Below, one piece after another: positions 5,520 to 6,316 of a stretch of DNA of 6,316 nucleotides. The DNA lies in assembly GCA_964353855.1 (NCBI GenBank), contig CAYGWX010000093.1:1-6316 (forward strand), read 5' to 3'. The translations under genes and the position numbers were made by a program. Under the pieces are notes generated by a model. It worked only from the letters and a program-made list of their open reading frames with translations. It was not told the DNA's origin and did no database searches. Source of the stretch: CAYGWX01 sp964353855 [NCBI: uncultured bacterium]. Its GTDB lineage: Bacteria > Edwardsbacteria > CAYGWX01. Within the stretch, counting starts at the first letter, position 1, and the number at the start of each line of letters is the position of its first letter.

Positions 5520-5888
5520 TTACAGAGAGTAGTAACCGTCGGGAAGGATATTGAAGTCGATCTCGTAGGAGTCGCGGAGCTTATCCTGGAATTCAGCCGG
5601 GCAGGCGAGGTAGAACTCGAAGTTGGCGTGCATGTCCGCGAACTCGGCCAGGATTGCAACGTGCTCCTTGTCGTCCTGGTAGGTGTCCTCGGTCTCCACC
5701 TCCACAAGGCGGAAGGTTCCGAAGCGCTCGGCCTCGATGTCCGGAACCGTGGCATTTCGCTCCGCGGGCCGGCCTCCCTCCCAGGGGAGGTGGTCCACCT
5801 TGATGTTTTTCCAGCCCTCGGACTGGAGCTTGGCCACGGCTCCCAGGATCATGCGCTGCTGGAGCGCGGTGCCGCCGTAATGTTGCAT
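5520..5888 (-). CDS. uncharacterised 122-residue protein, possible PD-(D/E)XK-like core
   Basis: I do not recognise a named family. The soluble, acidic protein has no signal peptide or membrane segment. The start is secure: ATG at 5888 with AGGAGGT (5898-5892) 3 bases away. It begins 24 bases after the STAS stop, so the two are probably co-transcribed. An N-terminal helix (Q10-S23) is followed by W26-P35, then VPDIEAE (48-54), the strand FRLVEVET (59-66), and a long helix-strand segment to YLACP (93-97). The order D50 ... E63-x-E65, a short strand ending in acidic residues after 'PDI', then helix and strand, resembles the catalytic core of restriction-endonuclease-like folds, with Glu in place of the usual Lys, as BamHI has. 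This is motif-level inference. The domain would be near the minimum size and has no added DNA-binding part, so a non-nuclease role is equally possible. Confidence 0.8.
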   Translation of the reverse strand: MQHYGGTALQQRMILGAVAKLQSEGWKNIKVDHLPWEGGRPAERNATVPDIEAERFGTFRLVEVETEDTYQDDKEHVAILAEFADMHANFEFYLACPAEFQDKLRDSYEIDFNILPDGYYSL

Positions 5889-5912
5889 GAAACCTCCTGT
5901 TTTAAGGAAAGG

Positions 5913-6293
5913 CTACTTCCCCTTCTTCTCCTTCTTCTCCTCCTTGCCCTCCTCCACACCCATGGCTTTCAGGGCTTCCTTGAGCGTGTTGTAGGTATCG
6001 AAGACCATGGCCAGCTTGGTGACCGCGAACACGTTCTTGATGCGCTTGTCGATCCCGCAAAGTGCGAAGGCTGCCTTGCGCTTCTTGTAGTTCGTGTAGG
6101 CCGCGACCAGGATGCCCATGGCTGTGCTGTTCAGGTAGGAGACTTCGGAAAGGTCGATGACCAGCTTCTCATTGTTCCAGTCCTGCAGCCGCCGGACCTG
6201 GAGCTCGAGCTGATCCGTCTCTCCCCCGCCCACCAGGTTCCCCTCGGGCTGGACCACGGCTACGTCGTCAATCATCTTCCATCGTAAACCCAA
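5913..6293 (-). CDS. STAS-domain anti-sigma-factor antagonist (SpoIIAA-like)
   Basis: This single STAS domain of 126 residues belongs to the antagonist side of partner-switch systems: when dephosphorylated it binds an anti-sigma kinase or other partner and releases the regulated target. Visible landmarks are the first strands (DVAVVQPEGNLVGGGETDQL, 10-29), LVIDLSEVSYLNSTAMGILV at 44-63 with the expected phosphorylation site around S56-T57, and the FALCGIDKRIKNVFAVTKL segment. The tail after residue 112 is almost entirely Lys/Glu/Gly (EEGKEEKKEKKGK) and likely disordered. The start is TTG at 6293, with GGAGGG (6306-6301) 7 bases upstream; ATG at 6275 is the next in-frame choice but has a poorer site. 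The frame remains open to the window edge, so an upstream start cannot be excluded. No anti-sigma kinase or phosphatase gene is in the window. Confidence 0.9.
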   Translation of the reverse strand: MGLRWKMIDDVAVVQPEGNLVGGGETDQLELQVRRLQDWNNEKLVIDLSEVSYLNSTAMGILVAAYTNYKKRKAAFALCGIDKRIKNVFAVTKLAMVFDTYNTLKEALKAMGVEEGKEEKKEKKGK

Positions 6294-6316
6294 CTCTCTT
6301 CCCTCCGCGTTAAAGG

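Noticed and set aside
5469-6287. Plus-strand ORF of 272 residues
   Set aside because: It runs antisense through two minus-strand genes with strong ribosome sites, one of them a clear STAS domain; its Leu/Val/Gly-rich composition is a shadow.

Overview
The window looks like part of a chromosome from a Gram-negative, probably uncultured bacterium. Lipid A synthesis (an LpxH-type hydrolase) points to an outer membrane. The large LVIVD-repeat secreted protein, the PATAN-domain response regulator and the hairpin/G-rich repeats between genes fit Desulfobacterota-like or FCB/candidate-phylum genomes. That placement is an inference; nothing here fixes the phylum. No rRNA, tRNA, CRISPR array, transposase or phage gene is visible.

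Layout. (1) 1-2000, minus strand: one long gene for a secreted protein of LVIVD beta-propeller repeats. It has a clear signal peptide and runs off the left edge of the window. It is split by a frameshift exactly at a run of ten G (coding strand) at 1062-1071; about 14 repeat units are readable across the two frames. Just upstream is a tiny ORF with a very strong ribosome site, followed by a terminator-like hairpin ending in T5. (2) About 2110-2709: a non-coding stretch packed with degenerate dispersed repeats, several of them hairpins. (3) 2710-4202, plus strand: a two-gene operon, a YhhQ-type queuosine precursor transporter followed 5 bases later by lpxH. A good -10 box sits only 8 bases before the yhhQ ATG. 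(4) 4213-4247: a bidirectional terminator between convergent units. (5) 4285-6293, minus strand: a signalling group. In transcription order it is a STAS-domain anti-sigma-factor antagonist, a 122-residue protein with a possible PD-(D/E)XK-like core, a ~325-base gap with a doubtful short ORF, and a response regulator with REC and PATAN (DUF4388) domains.

How the parts may work together. yhhQ and lpxH are housekeeping functions (tRNA queuosine supply and lipid A) that are co-transcribed without an obvious shared pathway. The STAS protein and the receiver-PATAN regulator are both switch-type signalling proteins. The small protein between them sits tightly downstream of STAS and is the least explained gene. 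The items most worth a second look are the G10 tract in the LVIVD gene, the leader ORF/hairpin in front of it, the mosaic hairpin cluster at 2150-2620, and the small acidic-motif protein at 5520-5888.
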